Of a DNA stretch of 64,000 bases, positions 25,811 through 33,810 are shown piece by piece. The notes below the pieces were generated by a model. It had not been told where the DNA came from. It searched no databases and saw only the letters and a list, made by a program, of their open reading frames with translations. The position numbers were made by a program, and so were the translations under genes. Position 1 is the first letter of the stretch. Each line of letters begins with the position of its first letter. The stretch is from Roseisolibacter agri (GTDB taxonomy: Bacteria > Gemmatimonadota > Gemmatimonadetes > Gemmatimonadales > Gemmatimonadaceae), in NCBI RefSeq assembly GCF_030159095.1, contig NZ_BRXS01000003.1:1-64000 (forward strand). Reading direction: 5' to 3'.

Positions 25811-27406
25811 ATGGAGGTGTTCGAGATCATCATCGCGCTGCTGCTCGGCGGCGCGGCGCTGGCCGCGCTCGCCCGGCGCATGGGCGCGCCCTACCCCGCC
25901 CTCGTCGCGCTCGCCGGCGCCGCCCTGGCGCTCGTGCCCGGCGTGCCGACGCTGGTGCTCGATCCCGAGCTGGCGCTCGCGCTGTTCGTGGCGCCCGTGC
26001 TGGTCGACGCCGCGTTCGACGCCTCGCCGCGCGACCTGCGCGCCAACTGGCGCCCGATCGCGAGCCTCGCGCTCGGCGCGGTGGTGCTCACCGTCGTCGT
26101 CGTCGCCGGCGTCGCGCGGCTGCTGGTGCCAGAGCTGCCCTGGGCCGCCGCGATCGCGCTCGGCGCCATCGTCGCGCCGCCGGACGCCGCGGCCGCCACG
26201 ACGGTGCTCAAGGCGCTCCGCCCGCCCTACCGCCTCCTCACGATCCTGGAGGGCGAGAGCCTGTTCAACGACGCGAGCGCGCTGCTGATCTACCGCATGG
26301 CGGTCGGCGCGACGCTGGCCGGCGCGCTCTCCGGCTGGAGCGTCGTGCCCACCCTGCTCGTCGTCACGATCGGCAGCGTGGTGCTCGGGCTCGCGCTCTC
26401 CCGCGTGACGCTCTGGGTCAACGCGCGCATCCGCGACGTCGCGACCGCGATCGTCCTCCAGTTCTGCAGCACCTTCCTCGTCTGGATCCTGGCCGAGAAC
26501 CTCCACCTCTCGGGGATCATCACGATGGTGGTGTACGCGATGGCGGCGTCGCGCCGCGCGCCGGACATCATGCCCGCGCGCATCCGCATCCCCGCGTGGG
26601 CGGTGTGGGAGGTCGCGGTGTTCGTGCTGAACGTGCTCGCGTTCATCCTCGTGGGCTTCCAGCTCAAGGCGATCACGGCACGCCTCACGGTGGCGACGGG
26701 CGTGCGCTACGCGGCCATCGCGGCGGCCGTCACGCTGGCGGTGATCGTCGCGCGCATCGTGTGGGTGAGCGGCGCGGCGGCGGTGAGTCGCTGGCTCTGC
26801 CGCCCGCGCGCCGACGGCACGCCGGCCCCGGAGAGCGCGGTCGCGCTCACGCCGCGCGCCGCCGCGGTCGTCGGCTGGTGCGGCATGCGCGGCACCGTGA
26901 CGCTCGCCGCCGCGCTCGCGCTGCCGACCCGCTTCCCCTTCCGCGACCTGATCCTCACGACCGCGTTCGGCGTCACGCTGACGACGCTCGTCGTGCAGGG
27001 GCTGACGCTGCGTCCGCTGCTGCTGCGCCTGCGGCTGGAGGACGACGGCTCGGTCGAGCGCGAGATCCGGCTCGCGCGCGTCGAGACGCTGCGGGCGGCG
27101 CTGGACGCGACGGCGCCGTTCGCGCGCGGTGGCGGCGCCGCGGGGCTGGTGCGGGAGAGCTACGCCCTCCAGCTGCAGCACGCCGAGTCGGACGGGAGCG
27201 ATGGCGCGCAGGAGGATCAGGCGGTCGTGCGCGCCACCGGTGAGGCGCAGCGGCATCGCCTGCTGGCGCTGCGCAGCGACGGCACCATCGGCGACGCGGC
27301 CTTCCAGCGCATCGAGGAGGAGCTCGACTGGATGGAGCTCGGCTGGGCGCAGGTGGTGCGCTCCGAGCACGCCGACGAGCGCTCGCGCGCCGACGCACCA
27401 CGCTGA
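25811..27406 (+). CDS. CPA1-family Na+/H+ antiporter
   Basis: A 531-aa membrane protein with about a dozen hydrophobic helices in the first ~410 residues. The ion-binding region carries AIVAPPDAAAATTVLK and the CPA1 ND motif in EGESLFNDASALLIYR, and an Arg-rich helix (GWCGMRGTVTLAAALALP) matches NhaP-type antiporters. A ~120-aa hydrophilic C-terminal tail (EREIRLARVETLRAAL) is cytoplasmic and probably regulatory. It exchanges Na+ or K+ for H+ across the inner membrane. The spacing to the next gene is 140 bases. Confidence 0.88.
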   Translation: MEVFEIIIALLLGGAALAALARRMGAPYPALVALAGAALALVPGVPTLVLDPELALALFVAPVLVDAAFDASPRDLRANWRPIASLALGAVVLTVVVVAGVARLLVPELPWAAAIALGAIVAPPDAAAATTVLKALRPPYRLLTILEGESLFNDASALLIYRMAVGATLAGALSGWSVVPTLLVVTIGSVVLGLALSRVTLWVNARIRDVATAIVLQFCSTFLVWILAENLHLSGIITMVVYAMAASRRAPDIMPARIRIPAWAVWEVAVFVLNVLAFILVGFQLKAITARLTVATGVRYAAIAAAVTLAVIVARIVWVSGAAAVSRWLCRPRADGTPAPESAVALTPRAAAVVGWCGMRGTVTLAAALALPTRFPFRDLILTTAFGVTLTTLVVQGLTLRPLLLRLRLEDDGSVEREIRLARVETLRAALDATAPFARGGGAAGLVRESYALQLQHAESDGSDGAQEDQAVVRATGEAQRHRLLALRSDGTIGDAAFQRIEEELDWMELGWAQVVRSEHADERSRADAPR

Positions 27407-27546
27407 CGCACCGCGCTGGCGCTCCACGGCACGCGCGTCTGCCAGGACGTCGTCAGGGACGCTCGGCAGGGTGGACCTGCGCCCGGGGCGCGTCCAGATT
27501 CGGGACGGCTCCACCCGTCCACGCCTCACCTCCGACGTCTCCCGTC

Positions 27547-28146
27547 ATGCGACTCCCTTCCGTCGTCTCCGTCCTCGCGCTCGCGGCGACCGCCACCACG
27601 CTGCACGCGCAGGGTCCCATGCGCGTCGCGCCGAGCGGCCGCGCCACGACCGAGGTCGAGCTCACCTTCGTCGACAGCGCGGCGCGCGCGGCCGCGCAGC
27701 CCGCGAAGATCCGCATCGACTACGGCCAGCCGCACCTGCGCGGCCGCCGGCTGGGGACCGACAGCCTGGTGCCGTACGACAAGGTGTGGCGCACCGGCGC
27801 CAACGCGCCCACGACGCTGACGACCGACGTCGACCTCGTGATCGGCGGCGCGAACGTGCCGAAGGGCAGCTACATCCTGCAGACGATCCCGGGCCGCACG
27901 GGCTGGAAGCTGATGATCCAGCGGAACGGCGCGCAGTCGCAGGCCGCGCCCTCGACGGCGTTCGATCCCGCGATCGACGTCGCGCGCGTGGACCTGCGGC
28001 AGATGACGCTGCCCCTCGCGGTGGAGAGCCTAACCTTCTGGCTGATTCCGACGCTGCAGCCGGCCGGCCAGACCGGCGCGCCGCGCGGCGAGCTGCGACT
28101 GGCCTGGGGGACGATCGGCCTCGCCACCGACTGGTCGGTGCGCTGA
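27547..28146 (+). CDS. DUF2911-domain exported protein
   Basis: A 199-aa protein with a signal peptide (VLALAATATTLHAQ) and the DUF2911 signature: IRIDYGQPHLRGR, VPYDKVWRTGANAPT, LPKGSYILQTIPG-like phrase (NVPKGSYILQTIPG) and LRLAWGTIGLATD at the end. The family is common in Bacteroidota and Gemmatimonadota and has no known function. It is probably periplasmic. It converges on the GH16 remnant across a perfect hairpin. Confidence 0.88.
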   Translation: MRLPSVVSVLALAATATTLHAQGPMRVAPSGRATTEVELTFVDSAARAAAQPAKIRIDYGQPHLRGRRLGTDSLVPYDKVWRTGANAPTTLTTDVDLVIGGANVPKGSYILQTIPGRTGWKLMIQRNGAQSQAAPSTAFDPAIDVARVDLRQMTLPLAVESLTFWLIPTLQPAGQTGAPRGELRLAWGTIGLATDWSVR

Positions 28147-28153
28147 GGGCGCG

Positions 28154-28186
28154 GCGCGTGACGCGCGCCGTCAGCGCGTCACGCGC
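28154..28186. terminator. Bidirectional terminator hairpin
   Basis: GCGCGTGACGCGC (28154-28166) and GCGCGTCACGCGC (28174-28186) form a perfect 13-bp stem with the 7-nt loop GCCGTCA. It lies between the DUF2911 stop and the convergent GH16 gene, and its right arm covers the GH16 stop codon. Confidence 0.75.
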
Positions 28187-28566
28187 ACCCAGTCCACGTA
28201 GACGCGCGCGTCGCCGGCGCGGATCCGCCGCTCGGTGTCGGCGGGAAGCCCGAGCCGCGGCGCGCGCACGCCGTTGACGGCGGCCGGGTACTCGCCGCCG
28301 ACGGCGAGGTTGAGGATCACGTACTTCGCGCTGTCGAGCGCCGCCGGCGCGCCGTGGCGCTCGATCTCCGCGCGCGACACGCCGTAGTACCGCCGGCCGT
28401 CGACGCGGAAGACGACGCTGTCCGCGGTCCAGGTGACCGCGTACTCGTGCCACGCGGTGGCGTCGCGCGACGGCGGCAGCGTGTCGCGGCGCACGAAGGG
28501 CGTGTTCCCGGAGTAGCCGGGGCCGTGCAGCGCGGCGTTGACCCACGACGAGTCGCCGACGTTCTC
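28171..28566 (-). pseudogene. GH16 glycoside hydrolase, C-terminal fragment (split by the mobile element)
   Basis: These codons read NVGDSSWVNAALHGPGYSG..., with the GH16 C-terminal phrases HEYAVTWTADSVVFRVDG and YVILNLAVGGEYP. This is 130 residues of a laminarinase/beta-glucanase-like GH16 domain. There is no start of its own: upstream codons run into the left end of the inserted element (IYIIE...). The N-terminal half is at 45609-46031 on the same strand. Joining the two at the shared CTC (28564-28566 and 45609-45611) gives one 271-aa frame. An in-frame GTG at 28494 could start a short product, which would lack the active site. Confidence 0.9.
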
Positions 28567-28591
28567 GATAATATATAAGAGGGTCGCGGCG

Positions 28592-28740
28592 TTTACCTTC
28601 GTTCAGATTTCCCTGTCTCCTGGGTGGGAACGGTTCCGGCGGCAGAACGCAGGGGAGTAGGGGTGTTTACCTTCCGCCGCGGCGGCCCTTTACCTCCGCT
28701 GGCCCTGCGTCTGGCGCCTCAAGCTGCTCCGCTCTTTACC
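28592..28740 (+). repeat. Subterminal TTTACC repeats, left end of element
   Basis: TTTACC occurs four times in the non-coding left end: 28592-28597, 28666-28671, 28689-28694 and 28735-28740, each followed by T/C-rich bases (TTTACCTT or TTTACCTC). The outermost copy is 25 nt from the end, mirrored by one at the right end. These are candidates for recombinase arm or core binding sites. The first ~15 bases of the element (28567-28580) are strikingly AT-rich. No gene is seen in 28567-28833. Confidence 0.6.
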
Positions 28741-28796
28741 TCTGACCGCGGCAGTGGCGGTGTTGTCGATGTACCTCCAGCCCCCGAAAGAGGGGC

Positions 28797-28828
28797 TTGA
28801 CCCTGGAGCGCACTCCAGGGTGTACCAT
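28797..28828 (+). promoter_or_regulatory. MerR-type promoter/operator
   Basis: The -35 box TTGACC (28797-28802) and -10 box TACCAT (28823-28828) are separated by 20 bp. The spacer is filled by a perfect dyad CCCTGGAG-CGCA-CTCCAGGG (28801-28820). A long spacer with a central dyad is the hallmark of promoters activated by MerR-family proteins through DNA distortion. The sequence is very close to the ZntR-controlled zntA promoter of E. coli as I remember it. It reads into merR and the whole mer operon, so the operon should be autoregulated. Confidence 0.85.
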
Positions 28829-28833
28829 TCGTC

Positions 28834-29397
28834 ATGCCCGCCTCCCGCCCCTCGCCGACCCGACGCTCACAGCGCCCCCCGGGGCTCGATGCGCCCGAGC
28901 CTGGGCCGCTTGCCGCGACGGCCGAGGTCCTCCGGATCGGCGATCTCGCCGCGCGTACCGGCGTGAGCGCGGATGCCCTCCGGTACTACGAGCGCCGCGG
29001 CCTCCTGCATCCGTCGGGGCGCCGGGCGAGCGGGTACCGCGAGTACCCGCCGGAGGCCGCCGGGGTCGTCCACTTCATCAAGCACGCGCAGGTGCTCGGC
29101 TTCACGCTCGGCGAGGTCGAGGAACTGCTGCGTCTCCGTGGCGGCGCCGGCCGGCGCGGTGCCGGGCTTGAGGTGCGCCAGGTGGCCGTCGAGAAGCTGC
29201 GCGACATCGACGAGAAACTCCGGATGCTCGCTGCCCTGCGCGGCGCGCTGGCCGACCTCGTCACCGAGTGCGATCAGACCTGCGGTGTGGACCCCGATGC
29301 GGCCGATGCGCTCCACTGCCCGATCATCGCCGCGCTGAACGCCCCCGACGGCGCCTTGGCCGACACGCCGCTGGCCTCGACAGAGGCGGGCCGCTGA
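28834..29397 (+). CDS. merR: MerR-family mercury-operon regulator
   Basis: A 187-aa MerR-family activator/repressor. An unusual ~32-aa N-terminal extension precedes the HTH domain (LRIGDLAARTGVSADALRYY). The dimer helix (about 118-145) leads to the metal loop with Cys146, Cys150 and Cys162 (ECDQTC...HCPII). The Cys equivalent to Cys82 of Tn501 MerR, at the start of the dimer helix, is Gly111 here, so the metal site is not the classical trigonal one. The ATG is only 5 bases after the -10 box, so the message is probably leaderless; no other in-frame start is available before the HTH. Confidence 0.88.
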   Translation: MPASRPSPTRRSQRPPGLDAPEPGPLAATAEVLRIGDLAARTGVSADALRYYERRGLLHPSGRRASGYREYPPEAAGVVHFIKHAQVLGFTLGEVEELLRLRGGAGRRGAGLEVRQVAVEKLRDIDEKLRMLAALRGALADLVTECDQTCGVDPDAADALHCPIIAALNAPDGALADTPLASTEAGR

Positions 29398-29435
29398 ACT
29401 CCCGCACGCTTCTCACGACAGGGACCGTCACGCTC

Positions 29436-31364
29436 ATGCAGCTCGAGTACGTGATTCACGGCATGACCTGCCTGGACTGTTCGCGACACGTCACGACGGC
29501 ACTCCAGCGCGTCGAGGGCGTCCAGGCGGCGCATGTCGATTACCGGGCCGGCCGCGGCCGGGTGGACCTGGCGCCGGGCGTCACGCCCACGCCGGCGCTT
29601 ACCACCGCGCTCGTGGCCGCGGTCGAGCGGGCCGGCTATCGTGCTGAGCCGCTCGAGGCAGCGCCCACGGGCACGGCGGACGTGGCGCCGGCCGGCGCGG
29701 CCACCGGCGGCTACGGGGGGCGCGAGCCGGCCCTCGCGACGGCCCCCGCCCCCGCCGCGCCGGGCGCCGGGCGCTCGGGCACCCCGTCGTTCGCGGGCGA
29801 GGCGCCCGTGGCCGCGCCGGCGCGCCGCCGAGCGCTCCCGCAGGCCGGCGGCACGCCCGACGGCGACGGCGGGAGGCCTGGCGCCGACTTCGACGTGCTG
29901 ATCATCGGCACCGGCGGCGCCGGCGTGGCCGCGGCGATCCAGGCCGCCGGCACGGGCGCGAAGGTCGCCATCGTGGAAGCCGGCACGCTCGGCGGCACCT
30001 GCGTGAACGTCGGCTGCATCCCCTCGAAGACGCTCATCGAGGCCGCCGCGCACGTCCACGCCGCCCGGCGCGGCTTCCCAGGCGTGACCCCCTGCGAGCC
30101 GGTCGTCGACTGGCGCGAGGTGGTCCGCCAGAAGGACGCGCTCGTGGGTGAGCTGCGCGAGGCCAAGTACGCCGACGTGCTGGCGAGCTACCCCGGTGTG
30201 GCGCGGCTCGAGGGCCGCGCGCGGCTCCTGGCGAGTCCCGAGAGCGGCGCCGCCGACGGCGTGGTGCGCGTGCGGGTGGGCGGCGCGGTCGGCGACGAGA
30301 GCGGTGACGGAGCGGCGGCGCGCGAGCACCGCGCCCGCAAGGTGATCGTCGCCACCGGGTCGGCCGCCGCCCTGCCGCCGATCCCGGGCATCGAGGCCGT
30401 CGACGCCCTCACCAGCACGACCGCGATGGAGCTCGAGGCGCTGCCTGCGTCCATGATCGTGCTCGGCGGCGGGCCGGTGGGCGTGGAGCTCGGGCAGGTG
30501 TTCGCCCGCTTCGGCGTGAAGGTCGTGATCGTCCAGCGCGGGGCGCACCTCCTCCCGGGCGAGGACCCGGAGATCGCCGACCTGCTCCGCGAGGCCCTCG
30601 AGGCGGAAGGGATCGAGGTGCACACCGGCACGGCCGCCGTGCGCGCGGAGCGGGACGGCGGCGAGGTCGTGCTGCACGTGCGGCAGGGGAGCCTGGAGGG
30701 GCAGCTCCGCGCCGAGCGGGTGCTCGTCGCTACGGGGCGGCGGCCGAACACGTCGGACCTCGGCCTGGAGGACGTCGGCGTGGCGCTGACGCCGAAGGGG
30801 TTCGTCCAGGTGGACGCCACGATGCGGACCGCGAACCCGAACGTGTACGCCGCGGGCGACGTGACCGGCGGGCCGGGCTACGTGTACGTGGCCGCCGCCG
30901 GGGGCCGCGCGGCCGCGGAGAACGCCCTCAAGGCGCTGCACGCCACCGGCACCGCCAGCGACGACCCGCGCGAGCTCGACCTCACGGCCGTGCCGAACGT
31001 GACCTTCACGGCGCCGCAGGTCGGCTCCGTCGGGCTCACCGAGGCCGCGGCGCGGGCGGCGGGGTACCACGTCGACGTCGCCGCGCTGGACATGGCCGAC
31101 GTGCCGCGCGCCCTCGTCAGCTACGACCGGCGCGGGCTCGTGAAGCTGGTGACGGAGTCGGGCTCCGGCCGCATCCTCGGCGTGCACGCGGTGGCCCCGA
31201 ACGCCGGGGAGTTCATGGGTGAGGCGACCGTCGCGCTTCGCTTCGGCCTGACCGCGAAGGATCTGAGCGGCACGCTGCACCCGTACCTGACGTGGGTCGA
31301 GAGCCTGAAGCTGGTCGCGCAGGGCGGCTCCTCGGGCGTCCAGAAGCTGAGCTGCTGCGCGTGA
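29436..31364 (+). CDS. merA: Mercuric reductase with N-terminal heavy-metal domain
   Basis: A 642-aa flavoenzyme that reduces Hg(II) to volatile Hg(0) with NADPH. The N-terminal HMA domain (1-73) has GMTCLDC. A ~75-aa Ala/Pro/Gly-rich linker follows. Then come the FAD site VLIIGTGGAGVAA near 154, the redox-active disulfide GGTCVNVGCIPSK, the NADPH site MIVLGGGPVGVELGQVF, the second FAD motif NVYAAGDVTGGPGY, and the C-terminal LSCCA whose vicinal Cys pair passes Hg(II) to the active site of the partner subunit. Start ATG 29436 is set by the HMA domain. It lies second in the operon, right after merR. Confidence 0.95.
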   Translation: MQLEYVIHGMTCLDCSRHVTTALQRVEGVQAAHVDYRAGRGRVDLAPGVTPTPALTTALVAAVERAGYRAEPLEAAPTGTADVAPAGAATGGYGGREPALATAPAPAAPGAGRSGTPSFAGEAPVAAPARRRALPQAGGTPDGDGGRPGADFDVLIIGTGGAGVAAAIQAAGTGAKVAIVEAGTLGGTCVNVGCIPSKTLIEAAAHVHAARRGFPGVTPCEPVVDWREVVRQKDALVGELREAKYADVLASYPGVARLEGRARLLASPESGAADGVVRVRVGGAVGDESGDGAAAREHRARKVIVATGSAAALPPIPGIEAVDALTSTTAMELEALPASMIVLGGGPVGVELGQVFARFGVKVVIVQRGAHLLPGEDPEIADLLREALEAEGIEVHTGTAAVRAERDGGEVVLHVRQGSLEGQLRAERVLVATGRRPNTSDLGLEDVGVALTPKGFVQVDATMRTANPNVYAAGDVTGGPGYVYVAAAGGRAAAENALKALHATGTASDDPRELDLTAVPNVTFTAPQVGSVGLTEAAARAAGYHVDVAALDMADVPRALVSYDRRGLVKLVTESGSGRILGVHAVAPNAGEFMGEATVALRFGLTAKDLSGTLHPYLTWVESLKLVAQGGSSGVQKLSCCA

Positions 31365-31395
31365 CCACGCGCCGTACACGCCCTATCCCACGCGG

Positions 31396-31845
31396 ATGAC
31401 CATGACCCCTGGTGACCTGATGGACCGCACGGCCGACCGTACGACTGCCCCGACCGACGCGGGCACCCGCTCCACCGCGCGGCGCGGCCTCGCGGCCGCA
31501 GCGGGCGCCATCGGCGCCGCCTTCCTCGCCTCGCTCTGCTGCGTCGGGCCGCTCGCGTTCGTCGCCTTCGGTGTCGGCGCCGGGTTCGCGAGCACCTTCG
31601 AGCCGCTCCGGCCGGTGTTCACGTTCCTCACGGTGGCGCTCCTCGCGGTCGGCTTCTACGTCGTCTACGGGAAGAAGCCCGCGGCGGCGGACGTGGCGAC
31701 AGGCGCGGCATGCGCGCCCGACGGGACGTGCGCCGTCCCTCGGACTCCCCGGGACCGCACGCGCGACAAGGTCCTGCTGTGGATCGCCGCCGTCGTCGCG
31801 CTCGTGTTCCTGACGTTCCCGCGCTGGTCCCTGCTCCTCGTCTGA
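31396..31845 (+). CDS. merT: Mercuric transport protein MerT
   Basis: A 149-aa inner-membrane protein with three transmembrane helices. The first carries the vicinal Cys pair LCCVGPLAF that accepts Hg(II) from MerP. The loop between helices 2 and 3 has the second pair ACAPDGTC, which hands mercury to MerA. The N-terminal ~30 residues are a hydrophilic extension longer than in Tn501 MerT. The start could also be the Met at 31402 or 31420. Imports Hg(II) for reduction. Confidence 0.9.
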   Translation: MTMTPGDLMDRTADRTTAPTDAGTRSTARRGLAAAAGAIGAAFLASLCCVGPLAFVAFGVGAGFASTFEPLRPVFTFLTVALLAVGFYVVYGKKPAAADVATGAACAPDGTCAVPRTPRDRTRDKVLLWIAAVVALVFLTFPRWSLLLV

Positions 31846-31946
31846 GGAAGCGCCTTCGCTGCGCCTTTGCAGCGCCGGGGCGGCGCCGACGCGCTGGCCG
31901 ACCGACGATCCTGACTGATCTCCCACGCTTGCTACCGGTGCTCTCG

Positions 31947-32363
31947 ATGAACAAGTCGCTCGCTACCTTCGGTCTCCTCGCCGTCGCCGGCGCGCTCTCC
32001 CTCTGTGACCTCTGTGGGCCGGGGGCGCAGTCCGCGGCCGCTCCGGGCGGCCTCGTGTCGGTCGCGTACGCCATGCCCGTGCCCGGTCCGTCGCTGCAGG
32101 CGCCCGCGCAGGCACGCGCCCAGGCGCCCGCCCAGGTGGCCGCGCCCAAGACGGTGACGCTCGCGGTGAAGGGCATGACGTGTGGCGGATGCGTCCTGAG
32201 CACCCGCAAGGTCCTCACGCGCCTCCCGGGGGTCGCCAAGGCGGACGTGAGCTACGAGAAGGGGACGGCGGTCGTGACCTACGACCCGCGGAAGGTGACG
32301 GTCGAGCAGATGGTCGCCGCGATCAAGACGCTCGGCTACACGGCGACGCCGGCCGCAGGCTGA
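31947..32363 (+). CDS. merP: Periplasmic mercury-binding protein MerP
   Basis: A 138-aa exported protein. ATG 31947 gives a signal-like hydrophobic start (LATFGLLAVAGALSL) with two extra Cys (CDLC). A Pro/Ala/Gln-rich spacer (about 40-70) is followed by the HMA domain, with the mercury-binding GMTCGGC and the typical end VEQMVAAIKTLGYTAT. The spacer makes it longer than classical 91-aa MerP. It binds Hg(II) outside the membrane and delivers it to MerT. Confidence 0.9.
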   Translation: MNKSLATFGLLAVAGALSLCDLCGPGAQSAAAPGGLVSVAYAMPVPGPSLQAPAQARAQAPAQVAAPKTVTLAVKGMTCGGCVLSTRKVLTRLPGVAKADVSYEKGTAVVTYDPRKVTVEQMVAAIKTLGYTATPAAG

Positions 32364-32368
32364 CGACC

Positions 32369-32614
32369 GTGCCCACGCGACGAACGCTCGGCCTCATCGG
32401 CGTTGCCCTCACCTGCCCGTGCCACGCGGTGCCGCTCCTGCTCCTGGTGGGTGGCGGCGGCACCGCCGTGGTGCTGCAGCATCTCGGGCTCGTGATCGGC
32501 GTCCTGACCGGGTTGTTCCTCGTTTCGCTGTGGCTCCTGCTTCGGCCGTCGCGCGACACGGCGGTCCCCGTCAACGCCGTGGGGGGTGCGAGTCGCGACC
32601 GGAGCACCCCGTGA
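32369..32614 (+). CDS. merE: Mercury transporter MerE
   Basis: An 81-aa protein with two transmembrane helices. The first contains TCPCHAVPLLLL, the CPCH motif of MerE (broad-spectrum Hg(II)/methylmercury transporter). The second is LVIGVLTGLFLVSLWLLLR, also as in MerE. GTG 32369 begins 5 bases after the merP stop. MerC and MerF carry different Cys motifs, so MerE is the better name. Confidence 0.82.
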   Translation: MPTRRTLGLIGVALTCPCHAVPLLLLVGGGGTAVVLQHLGLVIGVLTGLFLVSLWLLLRPSRDTAVPVNAVGGASRDRSTP

Positions 32615-32665
32615 GGCGGCGATGCGCCGTCGGGCCGCGGGTGCCGGTGGCCGCGAAGTAGGCTC

Positions 32666-33043
32666 GTGGCCGCCCGCACGGTCGGACGTGTGGCGAGAGC
32701 CCTGCTGGGCATCGCCGGCGGGCTAACCGCCGCCGTCGGGATGCTGCACCTCGCGGTAGCGGCCGTGCAGTACAACGCGCTCTCCTTCGACGCGCTCTGG
32801 TTCGCCGGGAGCGGCCTCGCGGTCGTGCTGATCGGCGTCCTAACGCTGCTCCTGCGCTCGGCCCCGGCGTTCTCGGAGCTGCGCCTGGCGGCGTTCGGCG
32901 CGAACGTCGCCGGCCTCGCGCTGGCCATGGCGTTCGGGGCGCTGACGCGGTGGCGCGAGCCGCAGGGGCCGGTGCTCGTCACGCTCTTCCTCGCCGGGGC
33001 CGCGGGCGCGATCATGCACCGCGGCGCGATGCGCGCCCCCTGA
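32666..33043 (+). CDS. Small four-helix membrane protein in the mer operon
   Basis: A 125-aa protein from GTG 32666 with four hydrophobic segments (ALLGIAGGLTAAVGMLHLAVA, quoted in part; LWFAGSGLAVVLIGVLTLLL; LAAFGANVAGLALAMAFG; GPVLVTLFLAGAAGAIMH). It has no Cys, so it is not a Mer transporter of the known types. It is co-directional with and close behind merE. It looks like a passenger of the element; no function is known to me. Confidence 0.65.
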   Translation: MAARTVGRVARALLGIAGGLTAAVGMLHLAVAAVQYNALSFDALWFAGSGLAVVLIGVLTLLLRSAPAFSELRLAAFGANVAGLALAMAFGALTRWREPQGPVLVTLFLAGAAGAIMHRGAMRAP

Positions 33044-33078
33044 CGAACCTGCGAGCCCCGGAGCGAGGACCGATCCCG

Positions 33079-33567
33079 ATGGCGGCTAGCGCCGCAGCAC
33101 CGACCGGCGAGCGGACCGTCCGCCTGCGCATCCGCCTCGCGGACCTGCCGCCCCGCGCGTGCGCCGGCTACACGGAGATCGAGGGCGGCCTCCAGCGGAA
33201 GGACGAGGTGCTCCCCGGCGAGGTCGGCCCGGACGGGCTGCCGTACTTCGCGTGTGACTTGCGCGCGCGGCTCGACGCCGCGACCGGCGCGCCGGTCTTC
33301 CTCGGGCCGTTCGCCTTCGGTCCGCCGGCCGGCCGCTTCCTTTACGTGAGCTGGAGCGCGGTGCAGCCGTCCGACCCGGGTGCGGGGCGCGCCATGTTCC
33401 GCCGGGCGAAGGTGCCCTTGGCGGCGATCACGTGGGTGCAGGTGGAGGAGGCGGCAGGCCAGCCAAACGTCGTGCTCGAAGCGACGGTGCCAGGCGTCGC
33501 GCGCGACGGCGGCCCGGTGTGCGCGACCGTGCCCCCCCGGGGCGGCTGGCGTATCGCGGTGGTCTGA
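33079..33567 (+). CDS. DUF5990-family protein
   Basis: A 162-aa soluble protein with the DUF5990 features: VRLRIRLADLPPRACAGY at the start, FLGPFAFGPPAGRFLYVSWS in the middle and AMFRRAKVPLAAI after it. The family function is unknown, and it is usually found as a short stand-alone gene. Here it is the last gene of the mer transcript. ATG 33079 is chosen from the domain boundary. It converges on the P63C gene across 243 bases in which I see nothing coding. Confidence 0.72.
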   Translation: MAASAAAPTGERTVRLRIRLADLPPRACAGYTEIEGGLQRKDEVLPGEVGPDGLPYFACDLRARLDAATGAPVFLGPFAFGPPAGRFLYVSWSAVQPSDPGAGRAMFRRAKVPLAAITWVQVEEAAGQPNVVLEATVPGVARDGGPVCATVPPRGGWRIAVV

Positions 33568-33810
33568 CCACGCTTCCGCCGCCGCCCACGTCAGCGCGCG
33601 CTGCCGCGACGGCCGCTTACCTGCTCCCGATCCCCGAGCCGCGACGGGGAGAGCGCGTCGCCGGCGGCTCCTGCGGTACGACCTGCGACGACCTGCGCCC
33701 GCCACCCGCGCGGTGCCCGGCCGGACGTCCCCCACGTGGCCCGGCGGGCGCACGGTGCACCCGAACCGGCCGTGTGGCCGGGCTAGAGCTGCTGCCAGCT
33801 CGCGCGTCCG

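Noticed and set aside
28171-28494. Stand-alone 107-aa GH16-like gene
   Set aside because: It has only the C-terminal part of the fold and no active site; it is the tail of the gene split by the element.
32369-32614. merF or merC instead of merE
   Set aside because: The CPCH motif in helix 1 is the MerE signature; MerF and MerC have CC-type motifs and a different number of helices.
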